64,000 nucleotides of DNA from JANQQC01 sp965262255 (GCA_965262255.1 OZ253505.1:1302001-1366000), one strand, 5' to 3'. Numbered from the stretch's first letter, positions 17,278 to 26,868 are shown. Made by a program: numbers and translations. Notes: generated by a model not told the origin, from the letters alone.

Positions 17278-18372
17278 GTGGTCACATCGTCAATAGTCTT
17301 GGGTATCGAAAGTAGTTGCGACGAGACTGCGGCAGCTGTCGTAGCTATTAGCGACGGCGAACCCAAAGTTCTAGGGGAGTGTTTGTACAGTCAGACGAAA
17401 GAACATGCTCCTTATGGCGGCGTTGTACCCGAAATTGCAGCTCGCGCTCACGTCGAAATTGCTGATTTCGTAATCTCCCAAGCGATGGATTACGCTCAGT
17501 TGGACTTCTCTGACTTAAACGCGGTTGCCACCACGAGCGGGCCAGGTCTGATCGGCGGAGTAATGGTCGGAGCCATGACCGGTAAAGCGATCGCATTAGC
17601 ATCTGGTTGTCCGTTCATCCCAATCAATCACTTAGAAGGACATGCTCTATCGCCTCGGTTAACTGAAGATTGTCCTTATCCTTATCTCTTATTGTTAGTT
17701 TCCGGAGGACACTGCCAGTTCATCGCTGTTCACGCGTTAGGAAAGTACTCTAAACTCGGTTCCACAATTGATGATGCCGTTGGCGAAACTTTTGACAAAA
17801 TTGCTAGAAGTTTAAACTTGGGTTTTCCCGGCGGCCCTGTAGTTGAGAAACACGCTAGAGCCGGGAACCCGTTTGCTTGCAAATTCCCTGTACCTCTTCT
17901 TGATCAACAAAGTTTGGATATGAGCTTTGCCGGATTAAAAACAGCGGTGCTACGAGCAATAGTGTCTGAACAGATTAGTGAAAGTAGAATTGCCGATATA
18001 TGCGCGAGTTTTCAGAGAGTTGTAACAGAGGTGCTTTCTGAGAAATCACGTCGCGCTATTGAAAAAATCAAAACGACAGTCTCTTCCGACATTCGATTTG
18101 TTGTTGCAGGAGGTGTTGCCGCAAATCAATGCATAAGAGAAGCACTCAAAGAAACCGCTGTAAAAATGGGAGCGAGGTTAATTGCTCCTCCTCTGAAATA
18201 CTGCACCGATAACGCCACGATGATTGCCTTAGCTGGTGCCGAGCGGTTAATGTCCGGCTTGTATGATGACAATGGACTCTTTTTCAAGACACGTTCACGC
18301 TGGCCGCTTGATGAAGAATCTGCTCAAAAGAATCCGACTTACGGAAGCGGTAAGCACGGAGCCAAAGTTTGA
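17278..18372 (+). CDS. tsaD: tRNA N6-adenosine threonylcarbamoyltransferase
   Basis: Transfers threonylcarbamoyl from threonylcarbamoyl-AMP to A37 of ANN-decoding tRNAs, with TsaB and TsaE. The 364-residue ASKHA-fold protein has LGIESSCDETAAA at 8-20, GGVVPEIAARAH, the metal-binding histidines of NHLEGHALS, VSGGHCQ, DDAVGETFDKIAR, and the C-terminal CTDNATMIALAG. The start is GTG at 17278. In many alphaproteobacteria gpsA follows directly; here 2.8 kb of other sequence intervenes. Confidence 0.97.
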   Translation: MVTSSIVLGIESSCDETAAAVVAISDGEPKVLGECLYSQTKEHAPYGGVVPEIAARAHVEIADFVISQAMDYAQLDFSDLNAVATTSGPGLIGGVMVGAMTGKAIALASGCPFIPINHLEGHALSPRLTEDCPYPYLLLLVSGGHCQFIAVHALGKYSKLGSTIDDAVGETFDKIARSLNLGFPGGPVVEKHARAGNPFACKFPVPLLDQQSLDMSFAGLKTAVLRAIVSEQISESRIADICASFQRVVTEVLSEKSRRAIEKIKTTVSSDIRFVVAGGVAANQCIREALKETAVKMGARLIAPPLKYCTDNATMIALAGAERLMSGLYDDNGLFFKTRSRWPLDEESAQKNPTYGSGKHGAKV

Positions 18373-18802
18373 GGTATGCTCGGTTGAAGTACGGCTAATC
18401 CTCTATCTAAATTCTGTTTCATTTCCAATAAAGTTTCCAAATCAATAATTTAGTCTAGTCCGCTAAAGTCCAACTTGAAGAATTCATCTTTAGGCGTTTT
18501 TAGGCGTTTTTAGGCGTTTTTATGCCTATTTGGCCATTTTCGCTATTTTGACTCGTTTCATATACTGAATACGTAGACAATAGCATTGCATACAAATTTG
18601 TTCTGTTGAACAAGCATGAAATCGCACAAAAGCCTTTATAAATAGTAACTTGAGCGAAAAACGGCTAAATTGATATATAGTCGCATTATGAATATACTAA
18701 TAAATACGTCCTCTATGGGGAACTGCAACACAGAGTCAGGTTTTTAGATAACGGGATTGTTTAGTTTTCTAGTTTGGAGGCGAACAGACTAGTTACAAGG
18801 CA
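18373..18802. other. Non-coding gap between tsaD and the nuclease-like orphan, with a short tandem repeat
   Basis: AT-rich stretch of 430 bases without a credible gene. It contains three copies of the 10-base unit TAGGCGTTTT at 18491-18520, followed by a degenerate fourth unit. No promoter is assigned. Confidence 0.6.
18491..18520. repeat. Three tandem copies of a 10-bp unit
   Basis: TAGGCGTTTT is repeated three times head to tail, and the next bases (TATGCC) begin like a degenerate continuation. The period is close to one DNA helical turn, with T-tracts in phase. Confidence 0.9.
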
Positions 18803-19822
18803 CTAAATTCGTCTTGCTTTGTTTTTCGCCGTCAGAAAGTCATCACCAACTCGTTCAAGAAGATCCATTACATCGGTATTATGCTCGGCGTACTTTAGTA
18901 GGTAATCCCAACTTTTAGCATCCATCTCCCGTCGGATTGGTTCGACGAGGACTCTGCAAGATTCTTCTTGCTCAGTTTTATTCAATGCTAAAACCCCAAG
19001 ACTTAATCGCTTGGCGGTATCAACCAAAAACCTGAGATCGTCCTCCTTATCTTGATCGTTGTCGATTTCAGTATCGACAATCATTAAGATTCCAACATTG
19101 GCCCACCAAGTTCTACGTTCGGTTTGCGTAAGCTTGATGCTGATATCCTCCTTGCCTTTGAGATCTTTCTTAACCTCTACCGCCTCAATACCTGCCCGCG
19201 GACGATCTGCCGGTGTGTGCCAACGGATCGCTTCGTGGAACGCATTGAGTTTATGGTTATTACTCCATTCATAATCCCCAAGATAAATGCCGATAATATC
19301 TGGATTCAGATTCTTGCCCCTGCCTTTTGATTTTGCTTGGTCGATCACGGCGGTGATTAGCCTACGTCTTTCTTGTAGCGCGATTTCGCATTCGCCATAC
19401 CATTCTTCCTCCCGTCTACTTTTTACGTCCGTACTGGGGAAAGATTTGTGAGAGATGTTCTCAGTGTTTCCGTTAGCGTCGAACCAGTAACACAAACGGA
19501 TGCGATTATTTCGAACAGCCTTCACCTTGCAAGCGACACCAGATTCACTTCTACGTTCAATATACCTAGCACCAATTTCGCCGGCGATCCTCTTTACGAA
19601 ATCCTCAGAAGAAATGTTTGAGTTGGACTGAACGCCGTCTCTTTGTTTTTCGGACAATCGTTTTCTTTCTGAATCCCAGAATGCTCGCGCAGTGTCATTT
19701 TCGTGTATTACTAATTCAGCAAGCTCACTGGTACTTTTCGCAGTAGCCTGTGTTGGGGCATGCTTCTGTAGTATCGCAAAAAAAGCATCGGTCTTATTGT
19801 TATAGCTGTTATAGATAGGCAT
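18803..19822 (-). CDS. Uncharacterised protein with a possible PD-(D/E)XK nuclease core
   Basis: I do not recognise this 339-residue protein as a named family. Its middle shows an order of residues seen in restriction-type nucleases: P174-D175 in LNPDIIGIYLGD, then E216-V-K218 in AVEVKKD, then a Q233 in LTQTERRTWW resembling the helix after the active site. The N-terminal 160 residues are charged and helical. The start ATG follows GGAGAACAAAAA, a good ribosome-binding site. It is followed in the same direction by no gene before tsaD's 3' end. Together with the DprA-like gene upstream it interrupts tsaD and gpsA, so a defence role is plausible but unproven. Confidence 0.6.
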   Translation of the reverse strand: MPIYNSYNNKTDAFFAILQKHAPTQATAKSTSELAELVIHENDTARAFWDSERKRLSEKQRDGVQSNSNISSEDFVKRIAGEIGARYIERRSESGVACKVKAVRNNRIRLCYWFDANGNTENISHKSFPSTDVKSRREEEWYGECEIALQERRRLITAVIDQAKSKGRGKNLNPDIIGIYLGDYEWSNNHKLNAFHEAIRWHTPADRPRAGIEAVEVKKDLKGKEDISIKLTQTERRTWWANVGILMIVDTEIDNDQDKEDDLRFLVDTAKRLSLGVLALNKTEQEESCRVLVEPIRREMDAKSWDYLLKYAEHNTDVMDLLERVGDDFLTAKNKARRI

Positions 19823-20182
19823 TTTTTGTTCTCCATTTACTCAGTGCCATTAGGCAAAAGAAAGCTAGGCTAAAGTTTAACGACTATATACCGATTACCA
19901 CGAAATCTCGAAAAATTGACGCTTACAAAAAACCGCAGTATCGTGCAATACACTCCTGTAGTAACGGCGAAACATAGTGAAACATTCTAAATTTTCACTC
20001 TGACAAATAGCTTGATAATTCCCGCTCGAAGAATCCGCGGTACGCTGGTTCGTTAAACAACGCCGGCGACATAGCGCCGAATGCCTTCGTCGTTAGATTT
20101 TTTTTATTAGGTATATAGTCGCATATCCTTATTATATCTATTTAGCCTCAGCAAGACTGGACATTGAACTAATTTTGAAAAA
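19823..20182. other. Gap between the DprA-like gene and the nuclease-like orphan, with a coding-like fragment
   Basis: 360 bases with no full gene. The only notable content is an open stretch on the minus strand at 19995-20141 that reads like protein (listed separately). The rest is AT-rich with no recognisable element. Confidence 0.5.
19995..20141 (-). pseudogene. Coding-like open stretch without a start, possible gene remnant
   Basis: Between in-frame stops at 20142-20144 and 19995-19997 lie 48 sense codons with protein-like composition, ending in R-G-F-F-E-R-E-L-S-S-Y-L-S-E. No ATG begins it. A short ATG frame just upstream (MSSLAEAK, then stop) is in another phase, as if a frameshift had split a small gene following the DprA-like gene. 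Family unknown; it could also be chance. Confidence 0.3.
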
Positions 20183-21106
20183 CTAGAGGTTTCTGAGAAT
20201 CTCAATGACGCTTTCGACTCTTATTCCTCCAAGCTCTTGGAATCTCTGAGGCCACTTAATCTGTGTGTTCTTGAAACAACTTGCGGGAATAAAAAGTTTC
20301 TTGTTTTGCTTTAGAGCATGCCGGGCAGTAGACAAAGACCCAGAAATATCCTCTGCCTCAACAACGATCGTTCCCACCGATATCGCGCTAATGATGGCGT
20401 TACGTGCCAAGAAGAATGAGTTACGTTCTTTCTGGTCGCATCGCTCGTAACGTAACACTGGAACCTGCGAGACAACGAGGTGTTCAGTCGAAATTTCTTT
20501 AGCTAATTCGCCTCGACCACACGTAGAGGGCTGACTAATGGGCATACCCAAGACAGCTATCGTGCGACCTCCAGCATCGATCGCCGCTTGATGAGCAGAA
20601 ACATCAATCCCCTGTGCTAATCCTGAGACAATAACATATCCCGCTTTGGTAAGTTCCGTCGCTATTCGCATTGCAAGTCTTTTTCCGTACGCACTCGCCC
20701 TGCGACTGCCAACAATTGCGATAGACTTTTTCTGAAGTAGCTCTACGTTGCCTCTGTAATAAAGTAGTTGAATTGAAGGAGACACTTTTAAGATCCGATC
20801 AGGGTACTCTTTCTCACCTCGCATCGTGAAATGAACATTCTCTTGACCTTCAACGAAAGTCATCGAATTGAGTCTTGCTAAACTCTCGTTGATTTTGGCT
20901 TCGGTGTATAAAGATGAAGGATTGAAAGAGCGAGAATCCTCGAATATCCTAGCGACTTTTAGAAAAGTCATATCTTTCTCAAGGAACAAAGTCTCATAAG
21001 CCGCCAGCTCTTTAATCCGGTCAGCAACAGACAACTCCTCAAGTTCAGAAGTTAAAGGTAAACGGTTGAAGAGGGGGTTAGAATCCGTGTGTTTCATCTT
21101 GCGCAA
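20183..21106 (-). CDS. DprA/Smf-family Rossmann protein (short, probably non-housekeeping)
   Basis: DprA-like fold: YPDRIL at 101-106, GSRRASAYG at 133-141, SGLAQGIDVSAHQAA at 161-175, GGRTIAVLG, RNAIISAIS and the closing SGSLSTARHAL. True DprA loads RecA on single-stranded DNA during transformation. This protein is 307 residues, lacks the usual C-terminal winged-helix domain, and its N-terminus does not resemble a SAM domain. Such short variants occur in defence islands with nuclease partners. It sits with the nuclease-like orphan between tsaD and gpsA, divergent from gpsA. It could be a divergent housekeeping DprA, since no other copy is visible here. Confidence 0.8.
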   Translation of the reverse strand: MRKMKHTDSNPLFNRLPLTSELEELSVADRIKELAAYETLFLEKDMTFLKVARIFEDSRSFNPSSLYTEAKINESLARLNSMTFVEGQENVHFTMRGEKEYPDRILKVSPSIQLLYYRGNVELLQKKSIAIVGSRRASAYGKRLAMRIATELTKAGYVIVSGLAQGIDVSAHQAAIDAGGRTIAVLGMPISQPSTCGRGELAKEISTEHLVVSQVPVLRYERCDQKERNSFFLARNAIISAISVGTIVVEAEDISGSLSTARHALKQNKKLFIPASCFKNTQIKWPQRFQELGGIRVESVIEILRNL

Positions 21107-21221
21107 TAACTTCCTTTCTTATTAGCTATATTCCAAATATAGATATAACAAAGTGTAACCTAGGTCGGTTCCGTATTTATAATGATCTAACACCATCTAA
21201 CGTTTCTTGCAGGACACATTC

Positions 21222-22217
21222 ATGACCAAAATTGACACCGTTGGCGTATTAGGTGCCGGCGCTTGGGGTACTGCACTGGCATACAATGCACTTACTGCAG
21301 GGAGAAATGTTAAAGTCGTCGCTCGTGAACCCGAAGTGGCAAAAGCAATGTCAGCCGGAGACGGAAACCCACTATTTTTGCCGAATGTGAAACTGCCAGC
21401 AATTCCTACTTCTTGTAACGTAACCGATCTTAATGAAGTTGATGCTATTCTAGCAGTCGTACCTGCTCAGTTTAGTCGTAGCACATTCAAAGAACTCGCT
21501 CCAAATATCAAAGATAAAACGCCGATACTGCTCTGCTCAAAAGGTATTGAGCAAGATACGCTTAGTTTTATGACAGAAGTGTTAGTCGACACCATACCAA
21601 ATGCAACACCCGCCGTATTATCTGGCCCTTCATTTGCTATAGATGTTGCCAAAGGCTTACCGACAGCAGTAACACTAGCATGTGAGGACTCTAAGCTCGG
21701 TGAGGCTCTCATGCAAGCGATCGGACGACCAACATTTCGTCCCTACTGGACCGACGATCTAATCGGAACGGAAATTGGCGGTGCGGTAAAAAATGTCCTA
21801 GCTATTGCCTGTGGAATAGTTGTCGGACTGGGCTTAGGTAAATCGGCACATGCTGCATTGATTGCACGCGGCTTCGCCGAAATGACACGTATAGGAATCG
21901 CTCTTGGTGCTAGACAAGAAACCTTGACAGGACTTTCTGGTCTAGGAGACCTTGTGTTGACGTGTTCTTCCCCTCAATCCAGAAACATGAGTTTTGGAAA
22001 AGCGATTGGAGAGGGGTCAACCCCCGAAGAAATTCTCGCCAAACGCACAGCTGTGACTGAAGGAGCCGCATCAGCACCAGGATTAGTAAAACTGGCCGAA
22101 CGACACAACGTGGAAATGCCGATTTCCAATGCTGTGTCGGATATTGTCGCTAGCAGGGTTTCAGTGTCAGAAGCGTTGGCGGATTTACTTTCTCGTCCGT
22201 TCAAAACAGAAATCTAA
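21222..22217 (+). CDS. gpsA: Glycerol-3-phosphate dehydrogenase [NAD(P)+]
   Basis: Reduces dihydroxyacetone phosphate to sn-glycerol-3-phosphate for phospholipid synthesis; cytosolic. Shows the Rossmann GAGAWGTALA near the N-terminus, the substrate region SGPSFAIDVAKGLPTA, the catalytic lysine region EIGGAVKNVLAIA, and GLGDLVLTC. The start ATG at 21222 has AGGA about eight bases upstream; a TTG five codons earlier is less likely. About 331 residues, normal for the family. Confidence 0.97.
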   Translation: MTKIDTVGVLGAGAWGTALAYNALTAGRNVKVVAREPEVAKAMSAGDGNPLFLPNVKLPAIPTSCNVTDLNEVDAILAVVPAQFSRSTFKELAPNIKDKTPILLCSKGIEQDTLSFMTEVLVDTIPNATPAVLSGPSFAIDVAKGLPTAVTLACEDSKLGEALMQAIGRPTFRPYWTDDLIGTEIGGAVKNVLAIACGIVVGLGLGKSAHAALIARGFAEMTRIGIALGARQETLTGLSGLGDLVLTCSSPQSRNMSFGKAIGEGSTPEEILAKRTAVTEGAASAPGLVKLAERHNVEMPISNAVSDIVASRVSVSEALADLLSRPFKTEI

Positions 22218-22232
22218 GTTTTAGCAATTCGT

Positions 22233-24449
22233 CTAGCTACCCGCCGGCGGAAAACGATCATAGAACCCTTCGCCTTTTGATGCCATTTCTCGTAGCATTG
22301 CACCCGGCTTAAACCGATCACCATATTTTTCCGATAATCTATCGGCCTCGGCTACAAACTTCTCAATTCCCCAAATCAAATCAATGTAAGAACAACACCC
22401 ACCAGTATAAGGAGCAAATCCCCATGCCAAAATTGAACCTATGTCCGCATCACGAGCATCCGTTATTACACCTTCTTCAAAACACCGAGCGACTTCTATC
22501 GCCTGCCTGATTAGGAATCTGTTTTTAAGTTCCGATTTCAAATCTGGCGGACACTCATCAATCTTTACTTCGACTCCCTCCGAAAGATCGGGCCAAATCC
22601 GCTTGGGTTTCCCATCTTCGCCATAGTCATAGAATCCTTTTCCCGCCTTTCGACCAACGCGCCCTTTATCTTCAACTAGCCAAGCCACCAATCGACCGCG
22701 GGTATCGTTTTCGTATCTCACCCCCATGGCCTCGGCATACTGCCTTCCAACTTTCAACGCCGTGTCTAGTCCAACAGAATCGGACACTTCCAACGGACCC
22801 ATTGGCATTCCACTTTGCCGACCAACATTTTCTATGATCGCAGGCTTAATGCCCTCGCTGAGCATTTCCATGCCTTCCTGAGTGTAGGTTCCAAAGCATC
22901 GAGAAGTGTAAAAACCGCGGCGGTCATTAACGGTTATCGGAGTCTTTTTAATAGCCAACGCATAATCAATAGCTTTAGCGAGAGTCTCTTGCGTCGTCTT
23001 CTCGCCCATTATTATCTCGACCAAACCCATTCTCTCCACGGGAGAGAAAAAATGAATTCCAATAAAATTCTCTGGTCGAACCGATGCTTTAGCAAGTCCA
23101 GTGATCGGCAAGGTAGAGGTATTCGAACCCATTACCGCCTGGGCGCTTAGCTGAGCTTCCGCCTTTTTGGTAACTTCTGCTTTTAGTTCTGGGTTCTCAA
23201 ATACCGCCTCAACGACGAGGTCAGCTCCTTTTACATCATCATAATTGTCTGTCGGATGAATCCGCGCAAGAAGTTGCTCGCCTTTTTCTTCCATAAGTTG
23301 TCCGCGCTTGATCCCTTTCTCAACGAGCTTTGCCGAATAGGATTTTCCTTTTTCAGCGTTCTCTTTAGAAACATCTAGAAGTACTGTTTCTATTCCTGCT
23401 TTAGCCTGAACATAAGCAATGCCCGCTCCCATGAGGCCAGCACCAAGAACAGCGACTCTATTGATTGGGTACTTGGGAATCCCCTGCGGTCGGCTTGCTC
23501 CTTTCGATAGAGCTTGAGTTGATAAAAACAACGACCGAATCATCGCTTTGGCTTCAGGGCGTTGCGTAGTATTTACAAAGTAGCGACTTTCTATTCTCAA
23601 TCCCGCATCAATCGGAACAAGTATCCCCTCATACACACAAGACAAGATATTTTTCTGTGCTGGATAATTACCGTAGGAGTTTGCCGCTAACATTGCGTTA
23701 GCCATTGTAGCAACCCGCCCTGCACCGGGTGAACGATGCGGAATACCACCCGGGACTTTAAATCCCCTAACATCCCAAGGTGCTTTCGCCGTCGGGTTAG
23801 CTTTTATCCACACCTTCGCTCTCGAAACAGTTTCTGAAGCCGGTGCTAGTTCTTGAACTACGCCCATATCAAGAGCATGTTTTGCACTGAACGATTTTCC
23901 TTGCAAAATTAGGGGCAGGGCTTTTTCTATACCAATCAATCGCGGCAGTCTTTGCGTACCGCCTGCACCTGGCAACAAGCCAACTTTTGCTTCTGGTAGC
24001 CCGAACTGTATTCTCGGATTATCGTTTGCAGCTACCCGGTAATGACAGGCTAGAGCGACCTCTAGCCCTCCCCCTAGTGCCAATCCATTTAAGGCAACCG
24101 CAACAGGCTTACCGCAAGTCTCTAACTTTCGTAACGTCGCGTTCAGAGCAAATGCCCGATCAAACTGTGCTTTCTTGAGCTCTCGTTCCGATAACTCCAT
24201 AGTGGAATTGGTTCCACCGGTAGTTTCGTTCATCTCCCCCAAATCCGCACCCGCACAAAATCCGGAAGGTTTTCCTGAAGATAAAACTAATCCTTTTATC
24301 GAATCATTAGTTCCAACCTCATTAGAAATGGCAATAAGGTCAGCAATGGCTTTCGAAGTGAGAGTGTTCATTGAACGACCGGGCACGTCAAACACTGCAT
24401 GCGCTATGCCATCTCCATCAATGTCCCATGAAAATGTCTCAAGATTCAT
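22233..24449 (-). CDS. Fatty-acid oxidation multifunctional enzyme (enoyl-CoA hydratase/3-hydroxyacyl-CoA dehydrogenase)
   Basis: A 738-residue fusion catalysing steps two and three of beta-oxidation. The N-terminal crotonase domain (about 1-200) has SGFCAGADL and the oxyanion segment ALGGGLEVALACHYR, with catalytic E in PEAKVGLLPGAGG. Next comes the NAD-binding domain from about 330 (VLGAGLMGAGIAY), with GSNTSTLPIT and the catalytic His in IGIHFFSPV. Two C-terminal 3HCDH domains follow, with NDRRGFYTSR and RVGRKAGKGFYDYG. It is the FadJ/FadB type and is followed upstream by the thiolase gene in the same direction, forming a beta-oxidation unit. Confidence 0.95.
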   Translation of the reverse strand: MNLETFSWDIDGDGIAHAVFDVPGRSMNTLTSKAIADLIAISNEVGTNDSIKGLVLSSGKPSGFCAGADLGEMNETTGGTNSTMELSERELKKAQFDRAFALNATLRKLETCGKPVAVALNGLALGGGLEVALACHYRVAANDNPRIQFGLPEAKVGLLPGAGGTQRLPRLIGIEKALPLILQGKSFSAKHALDMGVVQELAPASETVSRAKVWIKANPTAKAPWDVRGFKVPGGIPHRSPGAGRVATMANAMLAANSYGNYPAQKNILSCVYEGILVPIDAGLRIESRYFVNTTQRPEAKAMIRSLFLSTQALSKGASRPQGIPKYPINRVAVLGAGLMGAGIAYVQAKAGIETVLLDVSKENAEKGKSYSAKLVEKGIKRGQLMEEKGEQLLARIHPTDNYDDVKGADLVVEAVFENPELKAEVTKKAEAQLSAQAVMGSNTSTLPITGLAKASVRPENFIGIHFFSPVERMGLVEIIMGEKTTQETLAKAIDYALAIKKTPITVNDRRGFYTSRCFGTYTQEGMEMLSEGIKPAIIENVGRQSGMPMGPLEVSDSVGLDTALKVGRQYAEAMGVRYENDTRGRLVAWLVEDKGRVGRKAGKGFYDYGEDGKPKRIWPDLSEGVEVKIDECPPDLKSELKNRFLIRQAIEVARCFEEGVITDARDADIGSILAWGFAPYTGGCCSYIDLIWGIEKFVAEADRLSEKYGDRFKPGAMLREMASKGEGFYDRFPPAGS

Positions 24450-24586
24450 TGTCAGCTTCCATTAGTTAATTATTGTTCACAATCAGTAGAAGACTCACAC
24501 TAGGCCAACACACCTAATGAGTCTCCTTAGCGAATCATCAAGATTCAATGAGTAAGAAATAACCGCGTAATTCGGAGTCTCAATTC

Positions 24587-25792
24587 CTACACTCGTTCAA
24601 TAATCGTAGCGGTTCCCATTCCAGCGCCGACACACAAAGTAACTAGAGCTGTCTCTTTACCTGTGCGCTCAAGTTCGTCCACCATAGTCCCAAGTAACAT
24701 AGCACCCGTAGCACCAAGGGGATGCCCCATTGCTATCGCTCCGCCATTTACGTTCATTTTCTCGTGCGGAATTCCAAGTAATTCCATCATCAACATAGGA
24801 ACCGACGCAAAAGCTTCGTTGAGCTCGAATAAATCTATATCGCTAACTTCCATGCCAGCCTTCTTCAAAACCTTTTGAGTAACATAAGTTGGTCCCGTCA
24901 ACATGATCCCAGGTTCAGAACCAATTGATGCCATAGCCTTGATCCGCACTCGAGGCTTCAGATTATGTTTCTTACCCATTGCTTCTGAACCAAACAACAC
25001 CGCAGCTGATCCGTCCACGATTCCCGAAGAATTTCCTGCATGATGCACATGATCAATTTTCTCAATTTCTGGGTATCGCTGTTTAATTACTTCGTCGAAC
25101 CCCATTGCTCCGAGACCTGCAAATGAGGGATCTAATGCCCCTAACGACTGCATGGTCGCATCTGGACGGATATGTTCATCGCAATCGAGCTGAGTTCCTC
25201 CCATCTGATCCTTAACATGAATCACAGATTTGCTAAAACGGCCTTCATCCCATGCATTGGCAGCCCGTTTTTGCGATTCAACAGCATAAGAGTCGACATC
25301 CGTTCGCGAAAATCCCCACTTTGTAGCAATAGTATCTGCGCCTACACCTTGAGGAGCAAAATAGGTCTTTAACGCGACTTGCGGATCCGTAGACCAAGAA
25401 CCGCCCGACGCACCCATTGGTACTCTTGACATGCTTTCTACACCGCCACCAATAGCCATATCAGCTTCACCAGATATAACTTTCGCCGCGGCCATATTGC
25501 AGGCTTCTAATCCCGAAGCACAAAACCGATCGATCTGTACTCCAGCAGTCGTCTCAGCATAATCAGCGTTCAACACTGCAACACGGGCTATATCGGCACC
25601 TTGTTCACCGACGGGTGACACACAACCCAGAACAACATCATCAACATCCGACGTATCTAGGTCATTTCGATCTCGAACAGCTTGCAAAGATTGGGTCGCA
25701 AGATTTAAGGCCGTTATCTCATGCAACGAACCGGACGATTTTCCTTTTCCGCGGGGGGTTCGCACTGCATCAAAAACATAAGCTTCAGTCAT
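24587..25792 (-). CDS. Acetyl-CoA acyltransferase (thiolase)
   Basis: Condensing/cleaving thiolase of 401 residues that completes beta-oxidation by splitting 3-ketoacyl-CoA. The nucleophilic cysteine lies in DRFCASGLEA (about 85-94), the His in GGAIAMGHPLGATGA, and the second cysteine in TLCVGAGMG at the C-terminus. It precedes the multifunctional enzyme by 137 bp on the same strand, so the pair probably works as FadI/FadJ-like partners. Confidence 0.95.
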   Translation of the reverse strand: MTEAYVFDAVRTPRGKGKSSGSLHEITALNLATQSLQAVRDRNDLDTSDVDDVVLGCVSPVGEQGADIARVAVLNADYAETTAGVQIDRFCASGLEACNMAAAKVISGEADMAIGGGVESMSRVPMGASGGSWSTDPQVALKTYFAPQGVGADTIATKWGFSRTDVDSYAVESQKRAANAWDEGRFSKSVIHVKDQMGGTQLDCDEHIRPDATMQSLGALDPSFAGLGAMGFDEVIKQRYPEIEKIDHVHHAGNSSGIVDGSAAVLFGSEAMGKKHNLKPRVRIKAMASIGSEPGIMLTGPTYVTQKVLKKAGMEVSDIDLFELNEAFASVPMLMMELLGIPHEKMNVNGGAIAMGHPLGATGAMLLGTMVDELERTGKETALVTLCVGAGMGTATIIERV

Positions 25793-25969
25793 AAGTTCAA
25801 CTCCAAGTTAGATGAGAACAGCTGTTCACACCCAAAATTAATGGGGGCAGTTTCAGGATAGTTATTCTAAACCTTTTTCATAACGGTATAACTATTTATC
25901 TAAATTGTCAGCCAAAAAATTTAGGCTACACCTCAGTCATTCCATGTAAGTTACCGTATGGAGCTTTCA

Positions 25970-26368
25970 ATGAACGGTGAAACTACTTTGAAAAAATTAG
26001 TCCGGAATCTCTCCCCAGTATTAGACGAACAAGTCTATGTTTTTGTCACGCTAAAGGATCGAACTTTCCCGCGTTCTCTTCATCCAAAGCTCGTGTTTGA
26101 AGAAACTGAGGGAACTACTTTGATCGTAAAACGTCAAGTCGCGGAAGCCCACAATTTTAAATTCGACTATGTCTGCCGGCAAATTACGCTGAAAGTTCAT
26201 TCCTCGTTAGAGGCAGTCGGTTTCATCGCTCTGATAGCAACGAAGTTGAGTGATCACGGTATTAGCGTTAATCCCGTTTCGGGATACTTTCATGATCATT
26301 TATTCGTCCATGTCGGCCAGGCCGAAGAAGCACTTCGCATCCTCCGGGGCCTTCAATTAGAGTCATAG
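25970..26368 (+). CDS. ACT domain-containing protein (DUF2241 type)
   Basis: Small cytosolic protein of about 132 residues with two ACT-like halves, the second containing HSSLEAVGFIALIATKLSDHGIS and a FHDHLFV segment. ACT domains usually bind amino acids and regulate enzymes; no partner is evident. The start is set at 25970 because GGAG lies at 25960-25963, seven bases before the ATG; an upstream ATG at 25958 overlaps that site. Confidence 0.8.
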   Translation: MNGETTLKKLVRNLSPVLDEQVYVFVTLKDRTFPRSLHPKLVFEETEGTTLIVKRQVAEAHNFKFDYVCRQITLKVHSSLEAVGFIALIATKLSDHGISVNPVSGYFHDHLFVHVGQAEEALRILRGLQLES

Positions 26369-26439
26369 TTTTCCCTCTCATTCCAACGCGGACGAGAATT
26401 TCTTCCTATCGACGTTCGCTGGTTTGCTACAATAAGCAC

Positions 26440-26868
26440 ATGTACGGATTTTCAATCTTCGACGGACCTGCTGAAGCCGCAATAGCAGTAGGAGTTACAC
26501 TGTCAGCAATCGTCAGTCTGATCGGTGTTTCCATGAAACACCGTAACGTCGTCAACGGTCGCGCAAAAACGCAAGACTTATGCGAGCTTACGGGCATTAC
26601 AGATCCAAGGTGGTTACAAGATATTTTTGGCCCTCCCGATATGGGCATGGTTTGGAAACATGTCACAATGGAGGAGATTTACGCGGCAAGACGACCTATC
26701 GGTCACCTTATGAGTAATCCGATCGTCGATTATTGTTGCATTGTTGTCGCTATCTTCGGGATGATTACCAGTTACGGTTTGGTTGATAGATTGATTGATC
26801 TGGGCCTGTTTATTGCATTAGTGATTCAAGTCACTAGCTGGATAATTGCTTTACGGCTACCTAAGTGA
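26440..26868 (+). CDS. Small uncharacterised membrane protein
   Basis: 142 residues with an N-terminal hydrophobic segment (about 10-30), a polar middle and two close C-terminal hydrophobic segments (about 97-112 and 118-138). No catalytic motif seen and no family recognised. It lies between the ACT protein and dapF on the same strand, without a clear ribosome-binding site. Confidence 0.6.
   Translation: MYGFSIFDGPAEAAIAVGVTLSAIVSLIGVSMKHRNVVNGRAKTQDLCELTGITDPRWLQDIFGPPDMGMVWKHVTMEEIYAARRPIGHLMSNPIVDYCCIVVAIFGMITSYGLVDRLIDLGLFIALVIQVTSWIIALRLPK

Noticed and set aside
18491..18530. Possible CRISPR array
   Set aside because: Units are 10 bases and abut without spacers; no cas genes are in the window.
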